Below, piece after piece: positions 37,077 to 45,421 of a stretch of DNA of 64,000 nucleotides; position 1 is the stretch's first letter; each line of letters opens with the position of its first letter. A program made the position numbers and the translations under genes. The DNA is taken from contig NZ_JAERPO010000003.1 in assembly GCF_016734905.1 (NCBI RefSeq), forward strand, positions 221,038-285,037, given 5' to 3'. This DNA is from Sphingopyxis jiangsuensis. Lineage in GTDB: Bacteria; Pseudomonadota; Alphaproteobacteria; Sphingomonadales; Sphingomonadaceae. The notes beneath the pieces are model-generated. The model did no database searches. It was not told the DNA's origin and saw only the letters and a list, made by a program, of their open reading frames with translations.

Positions 37077-38051
37077 GTGGCCAGCGTCGCGCTACTTTCC
37101 AATCCGCGATCGACGGGGAATCGCGCTCTGCTTCCCCGCGTGCGCGAATATTGCGCGGCGCACCCCGACATTTTTCACTATGAGGTCGAGGACGTCGACC
37201 AGATCGGCGAGGCGATCCGCACGATTGCGATGGTCAGCCCGCGCGTCGTCGCGATCAACGGCGGCGACGGCACGGTTCAGGCCGCGCTGACCGAGCTTTA
37301 CTCGGGCGGCCATTTCGGCGGGACGCCGCCGCCGGTCGCAGTGCTGCCCAATGGCAAGACGAACCTGATCGCACTCGACCTCGGTGCCGAGGGCGATCCG
37401 ATCAAGGCGCTCGAACGCGTTGTCGAGCTGGTCGAAGCCGGCGCGATCGACGATCATGTCATCGAACGCCAGCTCATTGCGCTCGACCGCGGCGGCGGTG
37501 GCCGGCCGGTGCTGGGGATGTTCCTCGGCGGCGCCTACCTCGCCGATGTGATGCTCTATTGCCGGCACCGCATCTATCCGCTCGGGCTGCCGAACGGCGT
37601 GTCGCATTTCCTTGCCGCGATCCTCGGGCTGTTTGCGATCGTCTTCGGCCTTGGCGGCGGCCGTCTGCCTCCCAAGCCCGAGCCGATGACCGTGTCGCTG
37701 GTCCGGCAGGGCGAGTTCAAGGGCAAATTTTCGCTGCTCATTGTCACCACGCTCGAGAAATTGCTGCTGAGCATCCGCACGAGCGAAGCCTATGGCACCA
37801 ACGGCCATATGAAGCTGCTCGCGACCGAAAGCAGCTTTGGCGCGCTGTTCCGCATGCTGCGCGCGACCTGGCGCGGCACGCTCGGGCAAAAGCCGCTCGA
37901 TGGCGTGCATTTCCAGCAGGGCGACGAAATCCGTATCGAAGGCGCGCGCTCGAACGTCATCCTCGATGGCGAGATTTTCGAGGCAAAGAATGGCAAGCCG
38001 ATCATCCTGACTTCGACCCAGCCGGTGCCTTTCCTGCGCCTCGCCGCCTGA
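37077..38051 (+). CDS. Diacylglycerol/ceramide kinase-like lipid kinase
   Basis: A 324-residue protein with a DAGK catalytic domain: NGGDGTVQAAL with GGDGT at 62-66, and PNGKTNLIAL at 91-100 for ATP binding. A hydrophobic stretch (HFLAAILGLFAIVFGLGGG) sits mid-protein. It should phosphorylate diacylglycerol, a long-chain base or ceramide. The GTG start 37077 follows a G-rich Shine-Dalgarno and is 8 bases after DUF2141. Because spt-acp lies 3 kb away, ceramide is a plausible substrate, as for Caulobacter CpgB; diacylglycerol remains possible. Confidence 0.85.
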   Translation: MASVALLSNPRSTGNRALLPRVREYCAAHPDIFHYEVEDVDQIGEAIRTIAMVSPRVVAINGGDGTVQAALTELYSGGHFGGTPPPVAVLPNGKTNLIALDLGAEGDPIKALERVVELVEAGAIDDHVIERQLIALDRGGGGRPVLGMFLGGAYLADVMLYCRHRIYPLGLPNGVSHFLAAILGLFAIVFGLGGGRLPPKPEPMTVSLVRQGEFKGKFSLLIVTTLEKLLLSIRTSEAYGTNGHMKLLATESSFGALFRMLRATWRGTLGQKPLDGVHFQQGDEIRIEGARSNVILDGEIFEAKNGKPIILTSTQPVPFLRLAA

Positions 38052-38072
38052 GCTATTGTCGGGGCGCCCGTC

Positions 38073-38933
38073 ATGAATTCATTGCCCGAACTGGTCCGCG
38101 GCGAACTGTCGCACCCGGTCGACCCGCGCGTAACCGCGATGGCGGCGGCGATTGCGGCCGAATATCCCGGCAGCGCGCGCGCGGTGCTTTTTTATGGAAG
38201 CTGCCTGCGCGAAAGCGAACTCGACGGGCTGATGCTCGATTTCTATCTGATCGTGTCCGATTATGGCGACGCCTATGACCGGCGCTGGCTGGCCGCCGCG
38301 AACCGGCTGATCCCGCCCAACGTCTTTCCTTTCCAGCATGGCGGGCTGGTCGCGAAATATGCCGTGCTCAGCGAGGCCGACTTCCACCGTCTCAACGGGC
38401 CCGAGACGCGCAACGTGTCGGTGTGGGCGCGCTTTGCCCAGCCGTCGCGCATCGTGTGGGCCGTCGACGACACCGCGCGCGACAAAGCCGTTGCGGCAAT
38501 ATCGCGTGCCGCGCCGACCTTGCTGACGGCGGCAGGCCGGGTTGCGAGCGAAGCGCCGCTCGACTGGTGGCGCCGCGCCTTTTCGCTCACCTATTCGGCC
38601 GAGCTGCGCGCCGAGCGCCAAGGCCGTGCGCAGTCGGTGGTCGACGCCGATCCCGATCGATACCGCCGCTTCGCCGACGCCGCGATCGCCGCGGTTCCGG
38701 CGCGCGCGGCGGGCGGCGGCTGGGCGCGGCGGCGTATCGAGGGCAAGGCGCTCAGCATCGTGCGGCTCGCCAAGGCGGCCTTCACCTATGCGGGCGGGAT
38801 CGACTATCTCGCATGGAAGATCAACCGGCATGCCGGCACCAAGATCGAGATCAAGCCGTGGCAACGGCGCTGGCCGCTCCTCGCCGCGTTGACGCTCGTT
38901 CCGCGCCTGATGCGAAGCGGCGCCATTCGCTGA
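38073..38933 (+). CDS. Tam41-like nucleotidyltransferase (predicted)
   Basis: A 286-residue protein without a routine name. Near the N-terminus VLFYGSCLRESE (GS at 42-43) followed by LMLDFYLIVSDYGD (Asp56, Asp63) is a nucleotidyltransferase GS-x-D-x-D pattern. The later KYAVLSEADFHRL, ARFAQPSRIVW and FSLTYSAELRAER align by eye with Tam41, the mitochondrial CDP-diacylglycerol synthase (its KYGVIS, GRLHKPVKI and SYSGDFR blocks). It starts 21 bases after the lipid kinase, so it may activate the lipid phosphate made by that kinase with a nucleotide. Confidence 0.6.
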   Translation: MNSLPELVRGELSHPVDPRVTAMAAAIAAEYPGSARAVLFYGSCLRESELDGLMLDFYLIVSDYGDAYDRRWLAAANRLIPPNVFPFQHGGLVAKYAVLSEADFHRLNGPETRNVSVWARFAQPSRIVWAVDDTARDKAVAAISRAAPTLLTAAGRVASEAPLDWWRRAFSLTYSAELRAERQGRAQSVVDADPDRYRRFADAAIAAVPARAAGGGWARRRIEGKALSIVRLAKAAFTYAGGIDYLAWKINRHAGTKIEIKPWQRRWPLLAALTLVPRLMRSGAIR

Positions 38934-38950
38934 AGGAAAGAGGGCGGCGT

Positions 38951-40912
38951 TCAGCTCGCGAGCTGATGGTCCGCAACGCGCCGCTCGCTGGCGCGGCGGA
39001 TCGCCTGATCGAGTCCGCTCAGCGTGAAGGGTTTGCGCAAGACATCGTGGTCGCCGAAGCTCGCTTCTTCGGCGGCATCGCCCGCAAAACCCGTCAGGAA
39101 CAGCACCGACAGGTCGGGCCAGCGCTTCTTCAGCCGCGCGACAAGCTCGGGACCGGTCAGTCCGGGCATCAGCACGTCGGTGAGCACGAGGTCGAACCCG
39201 CCCTTCTTTTCGACGAGCGCTTCGGCATCGAGCGGATCGGAGCAGGCGACGACCCGGTGGCCCAATTCGTCGACGGCGTCGACCGTCGCGGTAAGGACGC
39301 GCGGATCGTCCTCGACGACCAGGATGTCGAGCGGGTTGGACGGCGCGATCGCGGCGACCGGCGCCGTCATCTTGCGTCCCGCATCGGTCGCTTCGCCGCG
39401 CTGGGCGACGGGGAGCAGCATCGCAACGCTCGTCCCTTCGCCTTCGGTCGAATGGATTTGCACCTCGCCCCCCGACTGGCGGCAAAAGGCAAAGACCTGG
39501 CTCATGCCCAGGCCGGTGCCCTGGCCCGCGGGTTTGGTCGTGTAAAAGGGATCGAACACGCGTTCGAGCACTTCGGGCGACATGCCGCACCCGGTGTCGA
39601 TGACCTGCACGGCGAGCGCTGCGGCGCCATCGCGCTGGTCGCAGCGCGTGCGGATCGTCAGCGTGCCGTGCCCGTCCATCGCGTCGCGCGCATTGACCGC
39701 GAGGTTGAGCAGCGCATTTTCGAACTGCTGCCGGTCGATCCAGCTCGCAAGCTCCCCTGCCTCGAGGTCGAGGGTCAGCGCGATGCGGTCGCCGATCGTC
39801 CGCTCGATCAGCTCGGCAAAGCCGGTGATGCACGCGTCGATCTGGGTCATTTCGGGCCGCGCCGATTCCGACCGTGCAAAGGCCAGCAGGCGGCGCGTCA
39901 GGTCGGCAGCGCGGTTGGCGCCGTCAAGCGCATTGGCAAGGTGACGCTTCGCCTTGTCGGGCTCGCCCGGAAGCCAGCGCTGCGCAAGCTCGAGCCCGCC
40001 GACGACGACCGCGAGCATATTGTTGAAGTCGTGCGCGATGCCCCCGGTGAGCTGGCCGACCGCCTCCATTTTTTGCGCCTGGCGAAGCTGCGCCTCGGCG
40101 GCGATACGCTCCGACATTTCATTGCGCAGCGCGCTGTTCGCTTCGGCCAGTTCGACCGTCCGTTCCTCGACCGCGGCTTCGAGCTGCGTCGCACGCTCGG
40201 TTTCGGCAAGCTGTTCGCGCCGTGCCAGTCGCCGCTCGCTGATCGCGCGGATGAGCGAGATCGTCGCGCCGATCGCGAGCACCGCCGCCGCCGCGCCGAG
40301 CAGCGAGAAGAGCAGGATCGCGCGGTTGAGGTCCGCCCGGTCGGCCGCTGCGCCGCGGATGCGGTCGCGTAGCAGCGTGCGTTCGTTCTCGATGATCTGG
40401 GTGAGCAGCTTGTCGATGCGGTTCAGGCCGTCGTCGTGGCCCGCGGCGTGATATTTCGAGATTGCGGCGACGGTCTGGTTATAGTTGGCGCTGAGCGCGG
40501 CGTCGCCGAGCTGGGCGCCGCGGCTGTTCAGCTCCGCGGTGAGTTGCTCGACGAGTGCTGCCTGCTGCGGGTTGTCGCGGACATTGCGCTGCAATTGCGT
40601 CAATATTTGCCGCGCGCGCGCCCATTGATATTCATAGATGCGCCCGTCTTCCTTCTGCAGCCCCACCGCAAAGCGGCCGAGCGCCGCCTCGGCGCGGCCG
40701 AGCGCGGCGTCGACCGAGCGCGTCTGCGAGATGACCTCGAGGCTCTGCGACTGCCAGCCGAGCGAGCGATCATAATTGTCGTTGGCGCGCGACAACAGCA
40801 TCACGAGCGCGCCGACCGCGCCGATCAGCACCGCGCCCAGCGCAATCGTCAGCCATAAACGGAAACGCTCGCGGCGACCCTCGGCCTCGTTATCCAGATC
40901 CCTCTCGAACAC
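38951..40912 (-). CDS. Hybrid sensor histidine kinase with C-terminal receiver
   Basis: A 653-residue sensor: helix 1 at about 19-41, a mostly helical periplasmic domain of about 155 residues (CHASE3-like), helix 2 at about 198-222, a coiled coil, a HisKA domain with His294 in GGIAHDFNNML, an ATPase domain (DTGCGMSPEVLERVFDPFY, GTGLGM) and a receiver with Asp579 in LVLTDVLMPG. The start is GTG 40912 with no clear Shine-Dalgarno. The HDFNN motif excludes the HRxxN kinases that usually feed PhyR. No response regulator is adjacent. It lies between the lipid kinase operon and spt. Confidence 0.9.
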   Translation of the reverse strand: MFERDLDNEAEGRRERFRLWLTIALGAVLIGAVGALVMLLSRANDNYDRSLGWQSQSLEVISQTRSVDAALGRAEAALGRFAVGLQKEDGRIYEYQWARARQILTQLQRNVRDNPQQAALVEQLTAELNSRGAQLGDAALSANYNQTVAAISKYHAAGHDDGLNRIDKLLTQIIENERTLLRDRIRGAAADRADLNRAILLFSLLGAAAAVLAIGATISLIRAISERRLARREQLAETERATQLEAAVEERTVELAEANSALRNEMSERIAAEAQLRQAQKMEAVGQLTGGIAHDFNNMLAVVVGGLELAQRWLPGEPDKAKRHLANALDGANRAADLTRRLLAFARSESARPEMTQIDACITGFAELIERTIGDRIALTLDLEAGELASWIDRQQFENALLNLAVNARDAMDGHGTLTIRTRCDQRDGAAALAVQVIDTGCGMSPEVLERVFDPFYTTKPAGQGTGLGMSQVFAFCRQSGGEVQIHSTEGEGTSVAMLLPVAQRGEATDAGRKMTAPVAAIAPSNPLDILVVEDDPRVLTATVDAVDELGHRVVACSDPLDAEALVEKKGGFDLVLTDVLMPGLTGPELVARLKKRWPDLSVLFLTGFAGDAAEEASFGDHDVLRKPFTLSGLDQAIRRASERRVADHQLAS

Positions 40913-41026
40913 ACTGAAGGTTTAGCCGAATTTGGACAAAAGGACCAAGCGGCGAAGCGGCCTGCAGCGGCGCGGCGCCTCGATTCGGCGCGAAAAGGAA
41001 TCCGCTGGTCGGCGTGGGCGCTCGAT

Positions 41027-42229
41027 TCAGCCGATTATGCCGACGCGCTTGCCCGCGCGCTCGAAGCGGCCGAGGATCTCGCCGACCTGTTCGCTCGAAT
41101 GTTCGGCGCACAGCGAACAGCGCAGCAATGTCATCCCTGCGGGGGTCGCCGGCGGGCGCGCAAGGTTGACGTAAAGCCCTTCCTCCAGCAGCGCTTCCCA
41201 CATCATCGCGCCGCGTTCCAGGTCGGGCATGATGACGGCGATGATCGCCGATTGCGGCTCGTCGGTGCCGAGCGTGAAGCCCAGATCCTTGAGGCCCTTG
41301 TGGAGCGTCTTCGAATTTTCCCACAGATGCGCGCGCTTGTTGCTCCCGTGCATCAGCTTGCGGATGCTCGTCGCCGCGGTCGCGACGACGCTGGGCGGAA
41401 GCGAGGCGGTGAACACATAGGGGCGGCAGACGAGCCGCAGGATCTCGAACTTCGGATGGTTCGACACGCAGAAGCCGCCGACCGTGCCGACGCTCTTGCT
41501 GAACGTCCCGATGATGAAGTCGACATCGTCGATCACGCCCTGCGCCTCGACGACGCCGCGGCCATTGTCACCGATGAAGCCCATCGAATGCGCTTCGTCG
41601 ACGAGCACCATCGCGCCATTTTCCTTGGAAACGCGCACCATTTCCTTGAGCGGCGCGACGTCGCCGAGCATCGAATAGACGCCTTCGAGCACGACGAGCT
41701 TGCCCGCGTCGGCGGGCAGGCGCTTCAGCCTTTTCTCCAGCGCCTCGACGTCATTGTGGCGGAAGGCGACGATTTCGGCGTCGCCCATCTTGCACCCGTC
41801 ATAGATCGACGCGTGGCTGTCGATGTCGAGGATGACATAGTCGCCCTTGCCCGCGATCGTCGAAATGATGCCGAGGTTCGCCTGGTAACCGGTCGAAAAC
41901 ACCATGGCGTGATCCATGGCGTAAAATTCCTTGAGCGCGTCCTCGACTTCCCTGTGTCCCCGATAGGTGCCGTTGAGGACGCGGCTGCCGGTCGTGCCGC
42001 TGCCGAATTTCTCGAGCGCCTCCTTGCCCGCGGCGATGACATCCTCGTCGAAGGTCATCCCCATATAATTATAGGTGCCGAGCAGGATCGTCTCGCGCCC
42101 GTTGCAGATCGCGACGGTGGGCGAGAGCACCTTTTCCATCACCAGGCTGAACGGATCGGTGACGCCGGTCGCAAGCAGCGCCTCGCGCTGCTGGATCAGC
42201 GGATCGAATTTCGAGAAGAGGTCGGTCAT
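41027..42229 (-). CDS. spt: Serine palmitoyltransferase
   Basis: A 400-residue PLP enzyme of the alpha-oxoamine synthase family. It condenses serine with an acyl thioester to give 3-ketosphinganine, the first step of sphingolipid synthesis. The PLP lysine is Lys245 in GTFSKSVGTVGGF; His139 (DIDSHASIYDG) stacks on PLP and Asp211-His214 (VDEAHSMG) bind it. NYMGMTFDEDV and GTTGSRVLNGTYRGH match the sphingomonad SPT rather than ALA synthase. ATG 42229 has GGAA upstream. The dedicated ACP gene is just upstream on the same strand. Confidence 0.93.
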   Translation of the reverse strand: MTDLFSKFDPLIQQREALLATGVTDPFSLVMEKVLSPTVAICNGRETILLGTYNYMGMTFDEDVIAAGKEALEKFGSGTTGSRVLNGTYRGHREVEDALKEFYAMDHAMVFSTGYQANLGIISTIAGKGDYVILDIDSHASIYDGCKMGDAEIVAFRHNDVEALEKRLKRLPADAGKLVVLEGVYSMLGDVAPLKEMVRVSKENGAMVLVDEAHSMGFIGDNGRGVVEAQGVIDDVDFIIGTFSKSVGTVGGFCVSNHPKFEILRLVCRPYVFTASLPPSVVATAATSIRKLMHGSNKRAHLWENSKTLHKGLKDLGFTLGTDEPQSAIIAVIMPDLERGAMMWEALLEEGLYVNLARPPATPAGMTLLRCSLCAEHSSEQVGEILGRFERAGKRVGIIG

Positions 42230-42245
42230 ATCAGTGTTCCATTGC

Positions 42246-42328
42246 CCGTTCGTGTCGAGCGAAGTCGAGACACCCGTCGGCATGGCGCAATGTCGAGGGG
42301 CATCTCGACTTCGCTCGATGCGAACGGG
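42246..42328. repeat. Inverted repeat of the GTTCGTGTCGAGCGAAGTCGAG family inside acp-spt
   Basis: Left arm 42246-42273 reads CCGTTCGTGTCGAGCGAAGT and on; the right arm 42302-42328 is its near-complement with a few changes. A better-paired copy lies at 56536-56614. The element separates acp from spt and is not coding. Confidence 0.75.
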
Positions 42329-42336
42329 ATCGGGGG

Positions 42337-42573
42337 TTACCCCTTCAGCTTTTCCACCGCGGCGACCAGCTGGCCGACATTCTCGATCTCGGCCTGCTGG
42401 TTCATGCTGATGATGATGTCGAAACTGTCTTCGACCTCGGCGACGAAATCCATCACCGTCAGGCTGTCCCATTCGAGGTCGCCGGCAAAGGTCGTCGCGT
42501 CGGTCAGTTCGACGCCCTTTTTGTTGAAGGGATCGATCAGCGCGTAGATTTGGTCACGCAGGGCGGTGCTCAT
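42337..42573 (-). CDS. Acyl carrier protein for sphingolipid synthesis
   Basis: A 78-residue ACP. Ser37 in GDLEWDSLTVMDFVAEVED is the phosphopantetheine site. Sequence and position immediately upstream of spt match the specialised ACP (AcpR-type) that feeds serine palmitoyltransferase in sphingomonads and Caulobacter, rather than the fatty-acid AcpP. ATG 42573 (MSTALRDQIYALID) was chosen; ATG 42582 would add three residues. A palindromic repeat lies between acp and spt. Confidence 0.9.
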   Translation of the reverse strand: MSTALRDQIYALIDPFNKKGVELTDATTFAGDLEWDSLTVMDFVAEVEDSFDIIISMNQQAEIENVGQLVAAVEKLKG

Positions 42574-42749
42574 AAGGTGCATCCCGTAAAGGAAAGAGGA
42601 AAACTGCGCGCGGGCATGCCGCGCCGCGTCCCGATTGGCAAGCGAATGCGGCGGCAATCGGGCAGCATCTTGCCGCAAACGGCGCGGCGTGCCACGCTGG
42701 CTCGCCGCCGGCGATGGCGGAGGAGCGCAGCGCAGGAGAGGGAAGGCCT

Positions 42750-43304
42750 ATGGACGACGGGGGCAAGCAACAGAGCGCCGTTTATCCGCCCAATGCCGTG
42801 CACCTGCTTCGCACGTCGCAACTGCTGACGATGCAATTGTCGCAGATGGCCGATCAAAAGGCGTCGATCCTGATGGGGGCGACTTTCGTTGTCTTCACAT
42901 TGGCGGTGGGGCAGGTGCGCACGGGAAGCGGCGCGCTCGCGATCCCGCTGGCGATCCTCGCGACCTTTGCCTTCCTGTCGGCGATGCTCGCCGTATCGGC
43001 CGTCCTGCCGCGCATCGGGCGAAAGCCGCCGGCGGCGGCGCCTGCCGGGGTGGATAACAGCAACATCCTGTTCTTCGGACGCTTCGCGCAAATGGCCGAG
43101 GAGGAGTTCATCGCTACGGTCAAGTCGCGGCTCCACACCGAGGACGATATTTACGAGATGATGCTGCGCGACACCTATCAGAACGGCGTGATCCTCGCGC
43201 AGCGCAAATACCGCTTCCTCGGCTATGCCTATCGCCTGTTCGTCGTCGGGCTGACGATCACCTTCCTCGCCTTTGCGGTCGAGGTGGTGTTGATGTGGAC
43301 GTGA
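42750..43304 (+). CDS. DUF5706 / Pycsar-effector-like membrane protein
   Basis: A 184-residue protein with three predicted helices (about 38-56, 62-86, 159-182). HLLRTSQLLTMQLSQMADQ and KASILMGATFVVFTLAV are the signature of DUF5706, the family of the membrane-damaging PycTM effector of Pycsar antiphage defence, which opens on a cyclic pyrimidine nucleotide. No nucleotide cyclase gene is adjacent, so a defence role is doubtful. ATG 42750 follows AGAGGGAAGG. It is divergent from acp. Confidence 0.75.
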   Translation: MDDGGKQQSAVYPPNAVHLLRTSQLLTMQLSQMADQKASILMGATFVVFTLAVGQVRTGSGALAIPLAILATFAFLSAMLAVSAVLPRIGRKPPAAAPAGVDNSNILFFGRFAQMAEEEFIATVKSRLHTEDDIYEMMLRDTYQNGVILAQRKYRFLGYAYRLFVVGLTITFLAFAVEVVLMWT

Positions 43305-43445
43305 TGCTGCCGGTTTCCTCCCCACGGCTTCGCCGCACCGACGATGCGGGCGCCCTGTTGCCTTTCTGCCACCCTCGTCCAGCAAATATATTGTAACGCA
43401 TTTCGCGATTGATGCCCCCCGCCGCCGCGCCTATCCGGGCCGGCT

Positions 43446-44846
43446 ATGCTTCATCAGCCCGCCCCCCTGACCGCCGAGGTTCCGCAGCGTTTCAGCACCG
43501 AATTTCGCGCGACGCTTGCGCTCGCCGCGCCGCTCGCGGCGGCGAATCTGCTGCAGATGCTCGTCCATGCGATCGACGTGATCTTCGTGGCGCGGCTCGG
43601 CGACACCGCGCTCGCCGCCTCGTCGCTCGGCGTGTCGATCTTTGGATTGCTGCTGTGGACGGGCACCGGGCTCGTCGGCGCCGCCGCGCCGCTGATCGCC
43701 GCCGAGATCGGCCGCCGCAAACATGCGGTGCGCGAGGTGCGGCGCACGGTGCGGATGGCGCTCTGGCTCAGTCTGCTCGTGTCGATCCTCTTCATGGGTA
43801 TCTGCGCCGCCGGCGGGCCGATCATGCGCGCGACGGGCCAGCCCGCCGAACTCACCGAGCGCGCGTCGAGCTTCCTCCTCATCCTGATGTGGGCGATGTT
43901 CCCGATGATCGCGGCGAGCGTGCTGCGTATCTTCGTCTCGGCGCTCGGCCGTGCGACGATCGCGACCGCGATCACTTTCTTCGCCTTGTTCGTCAACGCG
44001 CTCGGCAACTGGACGCTCGTCTTCGGCAATCTCGGCATGCCCGCGCTCGGGCTGCACGGCTCGGCGCTGTCGAGCGTCATCACCAGCGTGCTGATGCTGC
44101 TCGCCTATGTCGTCGTGATCCAGTCGGACCGCCGCCTGCGGCGCTATCGCCTGTTCGGCAATTGGTGGCGCAGCGAATGGTCGCGCTTCGTCGAAATGGT
44201 GCGGCTCGGCATTCCGATCAGCCTGACGATCCTGGCCGAAGCGGGGCTGTTCACCGGCGCCGCCTTCCTGATGGGTCGCATCGGCGAGGCGCAGCTTGCC
44301 GGACACACGATCGCGCTCCAGGTTGCCGCGCTCGCCTTCCAGATCCCCTTCGGCGTCGCGCAGGCGGCGACGATCCGCGTCGGGCTTGCCTATGGCGCGC
44401 GCGACCATCGCGGCATCGCGCTTGCGGGGCAGGCGTCGCTCGCGCTCGGCATCGGCTTCATGGGATTCACCGCGCTGTTGATGTGGCTCTTCCCCGGCCT
44501 TGTCCTGTCGATCTACGTCGATGTCGACGCGGCGCGCAACGCCGCGCTGGTCGGCTTTGCGATGCAGTTCCTCGTCATCGCCGCCGCCTTCCAGCTTGCC
44601 GACGGCGCGCAGGCGGTCGCGGCGGGCGTGCTGCGCGGCCTCCAGGACACGCGCATCCCGATGATCATCGCGGTGTGCGGTTATTGGATCGCGGGCTATG
44701 GCGCCGCGATCTACCTCGCCTTCTGGACCCCGCTCGAGGGTGTCGGGGTGTGGATCGGCCTCGCGGTCGGGCTGTTCGTCGTGGCGGCTATGCTGCTTGC
44801 ACGGTGGCGGATGCGCGCGCGGTTGGGGTTGCTGCCTTCAGCCTAA
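43446..44846 (+). CDS. MATE family efflux transporter
   Basis: A 466-residue inner-membrane exporter with twelve hydrophobic helices in two related halves. LAAPLAAANLLQMLVHAIDV and GIPISLTILAEAGLFTGAAF begin the halves, and GVLRGLQDTRIPMIIAV is the conserved MATE loop. It would export cationic drugs or metabolites in exchange for sodium or protons. ATG 43446 starts MLHQPAPLTAEV. The 3' end overlaps the convergent HNH gene by 9 bases. Confidence 0.93.
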   Translation: MLHQPAPLTAEVPQRFSTEFRATLALAAPLAAANLLQMLVHAIDVIFVARLGDTALAASSLGVSIFGLLLWTGTGLVGAAAPLIAAEIGRRKHAVREVRRTVRMALWLSLLVSILFMGICAAGGPIMRATGQPAELTERASSFLLILMWAMFPMIAASVLRIFVSALGRATIATAITFFALFVNALGNWTLVFGNLGMPALGLHGSALSSVITSVLMLLAYVVVIQSDRRLRRYRLFGNWWRSEWSRFVEMVRLGIPISLTILAEAGLFTGAAFLMGRIGEAQLAGHTIALQVAALAFQIPFGVAQAATIRVGLAYGARDHRGIALAGQASLALGIGFMGFTALLMWLFPGLVLSIYVDVDAARNAALVGFAMQFLVIAAAFQLADGAQAVAAGVLRGLQDTRIPMIIAVCGYWIAGYGAAIYLAFWTPLEGVGVWIGLAVGLFVVAAMLLARWRMRARLGLLPSA

Positions 44847-45278
44847 TTTCTGCAAGCGGTCTTCGACCTGTACGAGGAGTGCCTTCAGCCATTCTCGCCC
44901 GGCTTTCGGCTTGAATGCCTCAATTGGTATATGTCCCTTTTTCGCGTTGCACGGTTTGCACGCAAGAGCCAGATTCTGAATTGCTTTAGCGCCGGGTCCA
45001 GCACGGCCCTCGATATGATCGATAGTGACCGTCTCCTTGGTCAGGGCCTTCTGGCAATAGAAGCACCTGCCGCCGTGCTTGCGTCCCGCCTCCCGCAGTG
45101 CCTTCTCCGCGCCCCAAGGTCCGCCTGCTACTCCGCCAACCCAATAGAGCGGCGTCGTCCCATTCAGACGCGCAAAGACAATTGTTTGATAGGGATGCGA
45201 CTCGAGGCAAGGCCGCGCACCGTTTTCTGGTCGCTCAGTGGTACAGCTTGAAAGATCAGCAAGCGTCTTACCCGTCAT
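44838..45278 (-). CDS. HNH endonuclease
   Basis: A 146-residue HNH nuclease. Zinc-binding CFYC and CKPC flank the catalytic core TVTIDHIEGR and IQNLALACKPCNAKKG. The remaining N-terminal 70 residues have no known domain. Its bases look poorer in GC (mid-50s percent by eye) than the neighbours, which suggests recent transfer. No methyltransferase or phage gene is next to it. It could be a restriction-like, mobile or housekeeping nuclease. It ends inside the MATE stop region. Confidence 0.82.
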   Translation of the reverse strand: MTGKTLADLSSCTTERPENGARPCLESHPYQTIVFARLNGTTPLYWVGGVAGGPWGAEKALREAGRKHGGRCFYCQKALTKETVTIDHIEGRAGPGAKAIQNLALACKPCNAKKGHIPIEAFKPKAGREWLKALLVQVEDRLQKLG

Positions 45279-45323
45279 AGATTGCGCTCTAGGCGTGAGA
45301 CTGAAAATTTTCCCTTAACCCGT

Positions 45324-45353
45324 CTTGACGCTGTCACACCCGCCGCCCATATG
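45324..45353 (+). promoter_or_regulatory. RpoH-type heat-shock promoter of groESL
   Basis: CTTGACG at 45324-45330 and CCCATATG at 45346-45353 match the sigma-32 consensus (CTTGAAA / CCCATNT). The same bases also read as TTGACG-N17-CATATG for the housekeeping sigma factor. Transcription would start just before CIRCE. Confidence 0.65.
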
Positions 45354-45361
45354 CCCGCCTG

Positions 45362-45388
45362 TTAGCACTCTCTCTTTGCGAGTGCTAA
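45362..45388 (+). promoter_or_regulatory. CIRCE operator, HrcA binding site
   Basis: TTAGCACTC-N9-GAGTGCTAA is a perfect CIRCE element, 34 bases before the groES start and right after the predicted transcription start. HrcA should repress groESL here until heat shock. Confidence 0.95.
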
Positions 45389-45421
45389 AGTGACATCCAT
45401 TGCATTTCTGGAGGGACATCC

